A stretch of DNA of 18,199 nucleotides from positions 1-18,199 of the forward strand of contig DASUCM010000034.1 in NCBI GenBank assembly GCA_036276035.1, given 5' to 3'. Below the pieces are notes generated by a model. That model did no database searches. It saw only the letters and a list, made by a program, of their open reading frames with translations, and had not been told where the DNA came from. Positions 1 to 7,790 of the stretch are shown piece after piece (the first letter of the stretch is position 1; the number at the start of each line of letters is the position of its first letter). The DNA comes from JACDAF01 sp036276035 (lineage in GTDB: Bacteria > Chloroflexota > Limnocylindria > P2-11E). The translations under genes were made by a program, and so were the position numbers.

Positions 1-1
1 G

Positions 2-1144
2 GCGCTGCTGCTGTACGGCGACTCATACCGCTTCGCCGACATCTATCACCTGACGCGCTTCCTCGCGCCCGATGCGTTCATCACGCTCGAGCACGACGGC
101 GAGATCATCCTCTTCACGAACTCGCTCGAGCAGGGCCGCGCGGAGAAGGAGTCGCGGGCGACGCGCGTCCGCAACGTCGACGAGCTCGGCCAGCGCGATC
201 TCTCCGCGCAGGGCATCTTCGGCGACGAGGCGACCGCGACGATCATGGAGCGCATCCTGCGCGAGCAGGGGCTGGAGCGGACGCTGGTCCCGCGCTACTT
301 CCCGATCGCTCTTGCGGACCGCCTCCGCGCGCGCGGGATCGGGCTCGAGGTCGCGACCGACCTCGACAAGCGCCGGCGCACGAAGCGCCCGGACGAGCTC
401 GAGGCGCTCGAGGCCACGCAGCGCGCGACGGAGGAGGCCTGGGCGGAGGGCGTCGACGCCATCCGCCGCGCGGACATCGGGACCGATCGCTGCCTGCGGC
501 TCGACGGCGAGATCTTCACCGCGGAGCGGCTCCGCGCGATCGTCGAGGGCGCGCTGCTCGCGCGCGGCTGCATCGCCGAGTCGACCATCGTCGCGCCGGG
601 CACCCAGGCCGCCGACCCGCACATGATCGGCACCGGGCCGCTCCGCGCGGGCGAGCCGATCGTCATGGACATCTTCCCGCAGGACAAGCGCACCCGGTAC
701 TACGCGGACATGACGAGGACGGTGTCGCGCGGCGAGCCCTCTCCAGAGATCGCGAAGATGTACGAGGTCGTGAAGCGCGCGCAGGATGCTGGGATAGCGG
801 CGCTGCGACCCGGCATCACCGGGCGCGAGGTCCACGAGCTCGTCGAGGACATCATCTTCGAGGCCGGCTACGACACCCTCCGCCCGGGCCAGAAGCGCCG
901 CGCCGACGACCCCGTCGTCCGCGGCTTCATCCACGGCACCGGTCACGGCGTCGGGCTCGAGATCCACGAGGCGCCGAGCGTCGGCCGCGCCGGCACGCTC
1001 CCGCTGCAGCCGGGCGACGTCGTCACCGTCGAGCCGGGCATCTACGACCCCGACGTCGGCGGCGTGCGGCTCGAGGACATGCTCGTCATCACCGAGGACG
1101 GCTCCCGCGACCTCACGCGCGCTCCGCGCCAGCTCGTCATCTGA
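2..1144 (+). CDS. M24 family metallopeptidase (Xaa-Pro aminopeptidase/dipeptidase-like), 5'-truncated
   Basis: The reading frame is already open at base 2 and ends with TGA at 1142-1144, giving 380 visible residues; the start lies outside the window. The first ~130 visible residues look like a creatinase/prolidase N-terminal domain (..YGDSYRFADIYHLTRF..). The rest is a pita-bread M24 catalytic domain. All five expected metal ligands are visible, in visible-residue numbering: Asp223 (IVMDIF), Asp236 (YYADMTRT), His315 (HGTGHGVG), Glu344 (TVEPGIY) and Glu358 (VRLEDM). The accessory histidines in FIHGTGH and IHEAP are also present. Family members remove an N-terminal residue before proline, or split X-Pro dipeptides, in the cytoplasm using two divalent metal ions. 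No signal peptide is visible, but the N-terminus is missing. The next gene starts inside its stop codon, so the two are probably co-transcribed. Family assignment is firm; exact substrate is not. Confidence 0.93.
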   Translation, partial: ALLLYGDSYRFADIYHLTRFLAPDAFITLEHDGEIILFTNSLEQGRAEKESRATRVRNVDELGQRDLSAQGIFGDEATATIMERILREQGLERTLVPRYFPIALADRLRARGIGLEVATDLDKRRRTKRPDELEALEATQRATEEAWAEGVDAIRRADIGTDRCLRLDGEIFTAERLRAIVEGALLARGCIAESTIVAPGTQAADPHMIGTGPLRAGEPIVMDIFPQDKRTRYYADMTRTVSRGEPSPEIAKMYEVVKRAQDAGIAALRPGITGREVHELVEDIIFEAGYDTLRPGQKRRADDPVVRGFIHGTGHGVGLEIHEAPSVGRAGTLPLQPGDVVTVEPGIYDPDVGGVRLEDMLVITEDGSRDLTRAPRQLVI

Positions 1145-2001
1145 ACCCCCTCCTCGCCGGGCTCGGCGCCGCGGTCGCCTGGGGCGTCGCCGACTACGCG
1201 GGCGGCCTCGCCTCGCGGCGCATCCCCGCGATCTGGACGTCCATCGGCATGCAGGCCTCGGGCGCCGTGCTCTTCGGCGGCGCGCTCCTCGTGCTCGGCC
1301 GCTGGCCGGCGCTCGACGGCGCGGTCGTCGCGTGGGGTGCGGGGCTCGCCGCGATCGGCGCGAGCGCGCTCCTCTTCCTCTACCGCGGCCTCGCGCTCGG
1401 CCCGATCGCCGTCGTGAGCCCGATCAGCGCCGGCTACTCCGCGATCACCGTGCTGCTCGTCGTCGTCTTCCTCGGCGACCGCGTGAGCGTCGGCGAGGCG
1501 GTCGCCATCGCCGTCACGTTCGCCGGCATCGCGCTCGCGTCGACGGACCTGCGCCAGGTGCTCGCGCTGCGCGGCCGGCCGCTCCCGGGGGTGCCGTCGG
1601 CGCTCGTCGCGATGGTCGGCTTCGGCGCCTGGGGCGCCCTCATCGCGGCCGCCTCCCGCGACCACGACGAGCTCGCGCTCATCCTCGTCGGCCGCGCCGC
1701 GGGGTTTCTTTTCATGATCCTCATCGCGTTCGCGATGCGCAGCGCGCCGCCCGGCGACCGGCGCCGCGGGACGCTGGCGATGGTCCTCCTGACGGGCGCG
1801 GTCGACACGCTCGCGAACGTGCTCTTCGTCTTCGGCGTCGCGAGCGGCGAGGCCGCGATCGTCGCGACGGCGAGCGGGATGTACCCGCTCGTGCCCGCGG
1901 TGCTCGCGATCGTGTTCCTCGGCGAGCGCCTCGCGCCGAACCAGTACGCGGGGGTCGCCGTGCTCATCGCCGGGCTCGCGGGCCTCGGCCTGCAGCGCTG
2001 A
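1141..2001 (+). CDS. EamA-family (DMT superfamily) transporter
   Basis: This is a multi-spanning inner-membrane protein of about 286 residues with two tandem EamA repeats (roughly residues 3-137 and 150-286), about ten hydrophobic helices in total. Each repeat ends in the characteristic FLGDRVSVGEAVAIAVTFAGI / FLGERLAPNQYAGVAVLIAG segment. Members export or import small metabolites; the substrate cannot be read here. The first ATG is at 1249, but the frame is open upstream and encodes the missing first helix (NPLLAGLGAAVAWGVADYAG). I therefore place the start at CTG 1141, which overlaps the upstream TGA as CTGA in the manner of the ATGA overlaps elsewhere in the window. No Shine-Dalgarno sequence is evident, consistent with translational coupling. 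A shorter 250-residue product from ATG 1249 would lose helix 1. Family confidence is high; start confidence is moderate. Confidence 0.88.
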   Translation: MNPLLAGLGAAVAWGVADYAGGLASRRIPAIWTSIGMQASGAVLFGGALLVLGRWPALDGAVVAWGAGLAAIGASALLFLYRGLALGPIAVVSPISAGYSAITVLLVVVFLGDRVSVGEAVAIAVTFAGIALASTDLRQVLALRGRPLPGVPSALVAMVGFGAWGALIAAASRDHDELALILVGRAAGFLFMILIAFAMRSAPPGDRRRGTLAMVLLTGAVDTLANVLFVFGVASGEAAIVATASGMYPLVPAVLAIVFLGERLAPNQYAGVAVLIAGLAGLGLQR

Positions 2002-2038
2002 CCGGAGGCTTGAGGCGGCGTAGTACCGTCCGGACCTG

Positions 2039-5000
2039 ATGCGCTGCCCCCGCTGCTCCACCGAGAATCCCGAGACCGCCAAGTTCTGCTCCGCCTGCGG
2101 AGCGGCGCTCCACGTCGTGCGCCAGGCGGAGGGCGAGCGGCGTGTCGTCACCGTGCTCTTCTGCGACGTGAAGGGGTCGACGGCCCTCGCGGAGTCGATG
2201 GATCCCGAGGACTGGGCCGAGGTCATGGCCGGCGCGTTCCGGGCGCTCACCGCGCCGATCGAGCGGTACGAGGGCACCGTCGCGCGCGTGATGGGGGACG
2301 CCGTGCTCGCGTACTTCGGCGCGCCGCGCGCGCACGAGGACGACCCCGTGCGCGCGGTCCTCGCTGCGCTCGAGATGCGGCGCGAGGCCGCCCTCTACGC
2401 CGCACGTCTGCAGGCGGAGCGCGGCATCCCGGATCTCGCGGTGCGCATCGGCATCAACACCGGTCTCGCCGTGCTCGGCGACGCGACGGGGAGCGGCATC
2501 GAGTACACCGCGATGGGCGACGCCGTGAACGTCGCGGCGCGGCTGCAGAGCGCGGCGGAGCCCGGCGCCATCGTGGTCGGCGACGCGACCCGCCGGCAGG
2601 TCGAGCCCTTCTTCGAGCTGCGCCCTCTCGGATCGCTCGAGGTGAAGGGCCGCATCGCGCCGGTCCCGGCGTTCGAAGTCCTCGCCCGCCGCGCGGCCGC
2701 GACGCGCAGCCGCGTCCCCTTCGTCGGCCGCGCCGAGGCGCTCGCGGTCCTCTCGGAGGCGCTCGCGGACGTGCGCGCCGGTCGCGGCCGCATCGTCGGC
2801 ATCGCGGGAGAGGCGGGCATCGGCAAGAGCCGGCTCATCGACGAGCTGCGCGCGCAGTGGTCCGCGTCGGGCGGCGGCTCGTGGGCGGAGGCGCGCGGCC
2901 AGTCGTACGGCGCCGCGCAGCCGTACCACCTCATCCGGCAGCAGGTCCTCAGCGCCTGCGGCGCGTCCGAGGACGATCCCGCGGCGACCATCCTCGCGAA
3001 GGTCGCCGGTGGGCTCGCGGACGCGGAGCTCGGCGAAGGCGCGGTCGAGGTGATGCTCGCGGTCCTCGGCCTCGTCCCGGAGGCCGCGCTCTCCGGCGAG
3101 GCGCTGCGGGACGAGATCGCGCGCGTGACCGAGGCCCTCGTCCGCCGGCGCTACGCGGACGGGCCGGGCGTCGACGTCTTCGACGACCTGCACTGGAGCG
3201 ACCCGGCGTCGATCGACCTGCTCGCGCGGCTCCTTCCGCTCGCCGACGAGCTGCCCGTGCTCTTCGTGCTCGCGTACCGGCCGGACCGCGATTCGCCGGC
3301 GTGGCGCCTGCGCCAGCGCGCGGAGACGGACCTCCCGCATGTCTGGACCGAGCATGCCCTCGAGCCGCTCTCCGATGCCGAGAGCGCGTCGCTGCTCGCG
3401 TCGCTCGTCCCGCCGGACCGCCTCAGCGACGAGCGGTGCGCGCAGGTGCTCGCGAAGGCCGAGGGCAACCCGCTCTTCATCGAGGAGCTCGCGCGCGCGC
3501 TCGTCGATGCCGGGTCCACGGACGTCCGGCTCCCCGAATCGCTGCATGCGCTCGTCGCGTCGCGCATCGACCGGCTGGAGGAGCCGGCGCGCCAGGCCCT
3601 GCAGGCCGCCGCGGTCGTCGGGCGGACCTTCGCGTATCGCGTGCTCCGCGCGGTCGCCGGGCTCGACGGGCAGCTCGACCGGCAGCTCTCGACGCTGCAG
3701 CGCGTCGACCTCGTGCGCGAGACCGGCCGCGAGCCGGAGCGCCGCTTCGCCTTCCGGCACGCGCTCACGCAGGAGGCCGCCTACCGCGGGATCCTCCAGC
3801 GGCGCAGGCGCGAGCTGCACCGCTCCGTGGCCGAGACGCTCCTCGAGCTCTACGGCGACCGGCTCGACGAGTTCTCCGCGGAGATCGGCACGCACTTCGC
3901 CGAAGCGGGGGACGGGCGCGCCGTCGGGCACCTCGCGCACGCGGGCCTGCGCGCGATGCGCCTGTACGCGATCGACGACGCGATCGCACACCTCGGCCGC
4001 GCGCTCGAGGTCGGCCGCGCGAGCGCCGCGGCGAGCACCACCCTGGCCACGGCGTACATCGCGCTCGCGCGATCGCACGAGCTGAAGAGCGAGTTCGAGC
4101 GCGCGCTCGAGCTCTACGACGAGATGGAGCGCGTCGCGAAGGAGCAGGGCGACGTCGACCTCGAGCTCGCCGCCACCGCGCGGCGCGCGGGGATACTCGC
4201 GCCGCCGACGCCGGTGCGCGACCTCGAGCGCGCGGAGCGCGAGCTCGCGGCGGCGCTGCCGCGCGCGCGCGAGCGCGGCGACCGGGCCGCGCTCGCGCGC
4301 ATGTGCTGGGCGCAGATGCTCGTCCTCGGGTGGCGCGGTCACCTCGAGGAGGCGCGCCGCGTCGGCAGCGAGGGCATCGCGGTCGCGCGCGAGGTCGGGG
4401 ACCGCGAGATCCTGGCGTTCCTCCTGAACGACAGCAGCCGCGGGTGGATCCAGAGCGGGGACAGCACGGCGGGGCTCGAGCAGGGCGTCGAGGCGATCGC
4501 GCTGTTCCGCGAGCTCGGCAACCGCGCGATGCTCACAGACGCGCTCGCGACGCACGCGATGGCGCGCTTCGTCCTCGGGGACCTCGAGGCCGTCCGCCGC
4601 CTGTCGGACGAGGCCTCCGCGATCGCCGAAGCGATCGGCAACCCGTGGGGGAAGGCCTTCGCGCTGTTCATCCGCATCGCGACCGAGCTCGAGGCGGGCG
4701 ACTGGGGCCGCGCGATCGAGGTGGGCGAGCTCACCCTGCGCGAGGGCGCGAAGGCGGGCTTCGTCGCGGTCCAGGTCTGGCCGCGCTCCGACCTCGCGCT
4801 CGCGTACGAGCTTGCCGGCGCGCCCGACCGGGCCGACGCGCACCTCGCGGCCGCCTACGAGACGGCGATGCAGCGGATGCACGACTGGCTGCCGGTCGTC
4901 GTCTGGCGCCAGGCGATGATCGCGGCACGGCGGGGCGATCTCGCGGCCGCCCGCCGGCTGCGCGCCGAGGCAAGCGCCCTCCCGAAGGAGCCGCCGTTCT

Positions 5001-5443
5001 TCCAGCAGTTCGCGCTCGACCTCCCGAGGGCGATCGTGCAGCTGGCCGAGGGCGATGTGGCCGGCGCGCGGGAGGCGGCGCGGGCCAGCCGCGACGCACA
5101 GGGCTTGGTGAAGGCGAGGCCGTTCACCGCCGACTTCGACGTCCTCATCGCCGAGGCGTCCCTGCGGCTCGACGACCTGCCGTCGGCCGGCGAGGCCATC
5201 GCGCGCGGTCTCGAGGAGGCGCGCGCGCTCGGCTCGAAGCGGGTGCTCCTGGATCTGCTGCTGCTCGAGACGCGCCTGGCAGAGCGCCAGGGGGATCCCG
5301 AGCGCGCGCGGCGCGCGCGCGCGCGGGCGGCCGAGATCGCGCGCGGCATCGCGTCATCGCTGGAACGCGTCGGGCTCGCGGGTTCGTTCCGGTCGCGGCC
5401 GGATCTTGCCGGGCTGCTCTCGGAGGGGGACAGGCCGGCCTGA
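2039..5443 (+). CDS. Zinc ribbon - class III adenylate/guanylate cyclase - AAA ATPase - TPR regulator
   Basis: A 1134-residue multidomain cytoplasmic signalling protein. Residues 1-22 form a zinc ribbon (Cys3, Cys6, Cys17, Cys20). Residues ~34-215 are a class III cyclase domain with metal aspartates Asp43 (FCDVKGST) and Asp87 (MGDAVLAYFG) and transition-state residues Asn164 and Arg168 (DAVNVAARL). The residue that is Lys in the KxxGD motif of canonical adenylate cyclases is Arg83 here. Residues ~227-600 are a STAND/AAA_16-type ATPase with Walker A GEAGIGKS (257-264) and a Walker B-like VFDDLHW (Asp382/383). Residues ~600-1134 are alpha-helical TPR-like repeats. The family is thought to couple ligand or protein sensing by the TPRs to nucleotide cyclisation. 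The ATG at 2039 follows the EamA stop by 37 bp, with no strong ribosome binding site. The gene converges on the EEP gene with only 2 bp between the stops. Confidence 0.93.
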   Translation: MRCPRCSTENPETAKFCSACGAALHVVRQAEGERRVVTVLFCDVKGSTALAESMDPEDWAEVMAGAFRALTAPIERYEGTVARVMGDAVLAYFGAPRAHEDDPVRAVLAALEMRREAALYAARLQAERGIPDLAVRIGINTGLAVLGDATGSGIEYTAMGDAVNVAARLQSAAEPGAIVVGDATRRQVEPFFELRPLGSLEVKGRIAPVPAFEVLARRAAATRSRVPFVGRAEALAVLSEALADVRAGRGRIVGIAGEAGIGKSRLIDELRAQWSASGGGSWAEARGQSYGAAQPYHLIRQQVLSACGASEDDPAATILAKVAGGLADAELGEGAVEVMLAVLGLVPEAALSGEALRDEIARVTEALVRRRYADGPGVDVFDDLHWSDPASIDLLARLLPLADELPVLFVLAYRPDRDSPAWRLRQRAETDLPHVWTEHALEPLSDAESASLLASLVPPDRLSDERCAQVLAKAEGNPLFIEELARALVDAGSTDVRLPESLHALVASRIDRLEEPARQALQAAAVVGRTFAYRVLRAVAGLDGQLDRQLSTLQRVDLVRETGREPERRFAFRHALTQEAAYRGILQRRRRELHRSVAETLLELYGDRLDEFSAEIGTHFAEAGDGRAVGHLAHAGLRAMRLYAIDDAIAHLGRALEVGRASAAASTTLATAYIALARSHELKSEFERALELYDEMERVAKEQGDVDLELAATARRAGILAPPTPVRDLERAERELAAALPRARERGDRAALARMCWAQMLVLGWRGHLEEARRVGSEGIAVAREVGDREILAFLLNDSSRGWIQSGDSTAGLEQGVEAIALFRELGNRAMLTDALATHAMARFVLGDLEAVRRLSDEASAIAEAIGNPWGKAFALFIRIATELEAGDWGRAIEVGELTLREGAKAGFVAVQVWPRSDLALAYELAGAPDRADAHLAAAYETAMQRMHDWLPVVVWRQAMIAARRGDLAAARRLRAEASALPKEPPFFQQFALDLPRAIVQLAEGDVAGAREAARASRDAQGLVKARPFTADFDVLIAEASLRLDDLPSAGEAIARGLEEARALGSKRVLLDLLLLETRLAERQGDPERARRARARAAEIARGIASSLERVGLAGSFRSRPDLAGLLSEGDRPA
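5431..5442. repeat. 12-bp perfect palindrome at convergent gene ends
   Basis: CAGGCCGGCCTG reads identically on both strands. It covers the last coding bases of the cyclase gene up to the second base of its stop codon. The opposing EEP gene stops only 2 bp beyond this stop. It could fold as a 4-bp stem with a 4-nt loop on either strand, but no T-tract follows, so a role as a bidirectional terminator is only a possibility. Confidence 0.35.
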
Positions 5444-5445
5444 GG

Positions 5446-7275
5446 TCAGCGACCCGCCGGGGCGAGATCGACGACGACCGGCAGGTGATCCGAGGCGCGC
5501 GAGGGTAAGGTGCGGGAGGCGACCGATCGCACGCCGATCGCGAAGACGTGATCGATCCGCTTGTCGGGGAGTGCCGCAGGTGACGTGCTGTCCGGGCCGG
5601 CGAGATCGGCGAATCCCGCCCCGGTGAGGAGCGCGATCGCCGCGCTTCCCGGTATGGCGTTGAGGTCCCCCGCGATCACCACCGGCCTGCGCTGACCCCA
5701 CTCCCGGAGGATCACGCGCAGCTGGTCCTCGCGGACGGCGGCGCTCGCGGCGTCGACGTACTCGTCGAGATGCGTGTTCACGAGGTCGATGCCCGCGATC
5801 CGCACGAGCATGGCGCCACGCGGCGAGTGCCGCAGCGGCGCGGGCCGCACGAACGAGATGCGCTCGACCTCTTCGACCGGCAGGCGTGTCAGGACGGCGT
5901 TGCCGAACGCGTCACCCACGGTCGGCGCGAAGACGTAGGTCATCCCGAGCCGCGACGCGAGCCAGCCGAGCGCGTCATGCTGCGCCGCGAGGCTGCCGCC
6001 ACGCATGATCTCCTGCAGCAGGACGACGTCCGGCGACGCTCCTTCGATGGTGCGGGCGATGTCCTCGAGCGACGGCGTCTGACGGCCGTCGTAGCCGAAG
6101 TGCACGTTGTAGGTCATCAGGCGCAGGGGTGATGACACGGGCGCGACGACGGCCTCTCGCTGTACCGGCAGGAGCGCGAGGGGGAGCACGAGCGCGCCGA
6201 TCGCCGCCGCGCGCAGCGGCCGCAAGGCGCGGACCGGCGCGCCCCCTGCGACCCAGGTCGCGATCGCGACGAACGCGATCGCGAGCCAGAGCGCCGGCCG
6301 GAAAGCGTAGAGGGCCCAGTACGCGAGGGTGACCGCGGCGAACCCGATCCACCCCGCCGACATCGCGGCCGCGATGCGCGCGGGCGAGCGCGGCCCCGCG
6401 GCCTCCACCGCCTCGAGCGCTCGCAGCCCGAGCACGAGGCCGGCCGCGAGGAGCGTGCCGCCCGCGAGCGAGACGACCGGGAGCCGCACCGCGAGAAGAC
6501 CCGCGCCCCCGACCATCGCGACGAGCGCGAGCGGACGGACGACGGGACCGCCGGGCGCGAGACTTCCGAGAGCGAGCCCGAGCGCGACGGCGGCGGTCCC
6601 GATGAGCGTGGCCCGCAGCCCGCCGCCGTCGGAGAGGCCGAGCCCCGCACCCGCCGCGACCTGCCAGCCGTTCGCGGCCGCGAGCTCGGCGACGACGAGC
6701 GCGAACGGGATCGCGGCGATCGCGAGCGGTCCGCGTGCCACCGCCGGCGTCCACCGGTAGGGCCGCCGCAGCGCGAGCGCGACCGCTCCGGCGAAGGCGG
6801 CCGACTCGAGCACCGCCAGGGCGAGCGCGCCTCCCGCATCGAGATCGGCGAGATCCAGCGTGCCGAGCGCGGTCCGTCGCGCGAGATCGATGGCCAGGCC
6901 GAGCGCGACCGCCTGCGGCATGACGAAGGGCCTACCTTCGGGACGCGCGCTGAGAACGAGCGACGCCAGCGTCGCGCCGAAGAGGCAGGCGCAGCCGGCG
7001 AGGGCGATGACGGCCGCGGTCTCCCCCGCGAGCGGCGCGGTGCGCGCGGTCACGACGAAGGCGGCCGCGCACACGGCAATGGCCCGCCGGGCCGGCAGGC
7101 GCGAGAGGCCGGCCACGGCGACGACCTGCAGGACGAACGGCAGCAGCACGATGAGCGCCGTCACGGGCGGCGAGAGCTGCGCGGTGAGCGCGATCGCGGT
7201 CGTCGAGACGTACCGCCGGATCGCGTCGAGGAGCAGCGCGACGGTGAGCGCGCCGAGCGAGAGGCCGGCGATCAC
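5446..7275 (-). CDS. Membrane protein with C-terminal endonuclease/exonuclease/phosphatase (EEP) domain
   Basis: A 609-residue protein. Residues 1-~375 are strongly hydrophobic, with about ten or more predicted membrane helices and Ala/Leu/Val/Gly-rich stretches. Residues ~384-609 form an EEP (DNase I-like) domain carrying the expected metal and catalytic residues: Asn390 (TYNVHFG), Glu422 (VLLQEI), His502 (NTHLDEY), Asp537 and Asn539 (GDLNAIP), Asp575-His576 (IDHVF) and Asp596-His597 (SDHLP). EEP enzymes hydrolyse phosphodiester or phosphomonoester bonds in nucleic acids, inositol phosphates or sphingolipids. A membrane-tethered one suggests a lipid or extracytoplasmic phosphoester substrate, as in the GPI-remodelling CWH43-type fusion, but this is inference. 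The GTG start at 7275 overlaps the upstream stop as GTGA, making it the last gene of the GMC operon. Confidence 0.88.
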   Translation of the reverse strand: MIAGLSLGALTVALLLDAIRRYVSTTAIALTAQLSPPVTALIVLLPFVLQVVAVAGLSRLPARRAIAVCAAAFVVTARTAPLAGETAAVIALAGCACLFGATLASLVLSARPEGRPFVMPQAVALGLAIDLARRTALGTLDLADLDAGGALALAVLESAAFAGAVALALRRPYRWTPAVARGPLAIAAIPFALVVAELAAANGWQVAAGAGLGLSDGGGLRATLIGTAAVALGLALGSLAPGGPVVRPLALVAMVGGAGLLAVRLPVVSLAGGTLLAAGLVLGLRALEAVEAAGPRSPARIAAAMSAGWIGFAAVTLAYWALYAFRPALWLAIAFVAIATWVAGGAPVRALRPLRAAAIGALVLPLALLPVQREAVVAPVSSPLRLMTYNVHFGYDGRQTPSLEDIARTIEGASPDVVLLQEIMRGGSLAAQHDALGWLASRLGMTYVFAPTVGDAFGNAVLTRLPVEEVERISFVRPAPLRHSPRGAMLVRIAGIDLVNTHLDEYVDAASAAVREDQLRVILREWGQRRPVVIAGDLNAIPGSAAIALLTGAGFADLAGPDSTSPAALPDKRIDHVFAIGVRSVASRTLPSRASDHLPVVVDLAPAGR

Positions 7276-7790
7276 CCCGGCGCGGTGGGCCGGAGCCGCT
7301 CCAGGACGAAGTAGCCCGCGGGTACCCGTGCCCGGCCGAAGCAGAGGTACGCCTTGCCGAGCAGCACGTCGTCCTCCGACTGGTCAGGCTGCACGAGGTA
7401 GTCGTCGATCATCCGCGCGACCCAGAACTGATCCGGCCGCGCGCCGTAGTCGATGAGCGCGGCGCGCCGGTATGGCCCCGGATGCGTGAGCGGCGGCAGC
7501 ACCGCGTACAGGCCGACCTTGCTGCGCGTCCGATCGTTCCCCCGGGGCACCCACGGCTCCTCGAGGCTCGTGCCGCTCGCGCGCAGGTTGTAGCCCTCGA
7601 CGCCCTCGGGCCCGCGCTCGAAGACCTTGATGAACTTGCGGATGCCGAGCAGGGCCGACGTTGCCGGCGTGTTGAAGCCGGCCCAGTCCCAGCCGACGAT
7701 GCCGTCGAGGTCAGGCGAGGCCGACGCGCGCAGGAGCTCCTCGAGGTGGCTCGCCGGAGAATGCGCGAGGCGCGCGTAGAGATCCTTCAC
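7272..7790 (-). CDS. Conserved-looking protein of unknown function in GMC operon
   Basis: A 172-residue soluble protein with no signal peptide or membrane segment and no motif I can tie to a named enzyme. The sequence is rich in Trp, Tyr and Phe and has an ordered look: a DLDGIVGWDWAGFNT motif near residue 28, LLGIRKFIKVFERG at ~48, GLYAVLPPLTHPGPYRR at ~93, ALIDYGARP at ~111, and LLGKAYLCFG followed by VPAGYFVLER near the end. From memory, similar proteins sit beside GMC oxidoreductases in other bacteria, but I cannot verify that here. The GTG start at 7790 overlaps the GMC stop (GTGA), and its own stop overlaps the EEP start. It is therefore translated as part of a coupled set and may be an accessory or lipid-binding partner of the oxidoreductase. 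Confidence 0.8.
   Translation of the reverse strand: MKDLYARLAHSPASHLEELLRASASPDLDGIVGWDWAGFNTPATSALLGIRKFIKVFERGPEGVEGYNLRASGTSLEEPWVPRGNDRTRSKVGLYAVLPPLTHPGPYRRAALIDYGARPDQFWVARMIDDYLVQPDQSEDDVLLGKAYLCFGRARVPAGYFVLERLRPTAPG

Noticed and set aside
1042..2277. 411-codon minus-strand frame over the M24 and EamA genes
   Set aside because: Composition is a repetitive Arg/Glu/Asp shadow; both underlying plus-strand genes have intact motifs.
1964..4882. 972-codon open frame antisense to the cyclase/ATPase gene
   Set aside because: Its translation is Arg/Ala/Glu/Asp-rich with no domain, and it mirrors the codon positions of a clearly real protein on the other strand. Long antisense frames are expected at this G+C content.
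2857..5508. 883-codon plus-strand frame overlapping the cyclase gene
   Set aside because: Arg/Pro/Ala low-complexity shadow of the real frame; no motifs.
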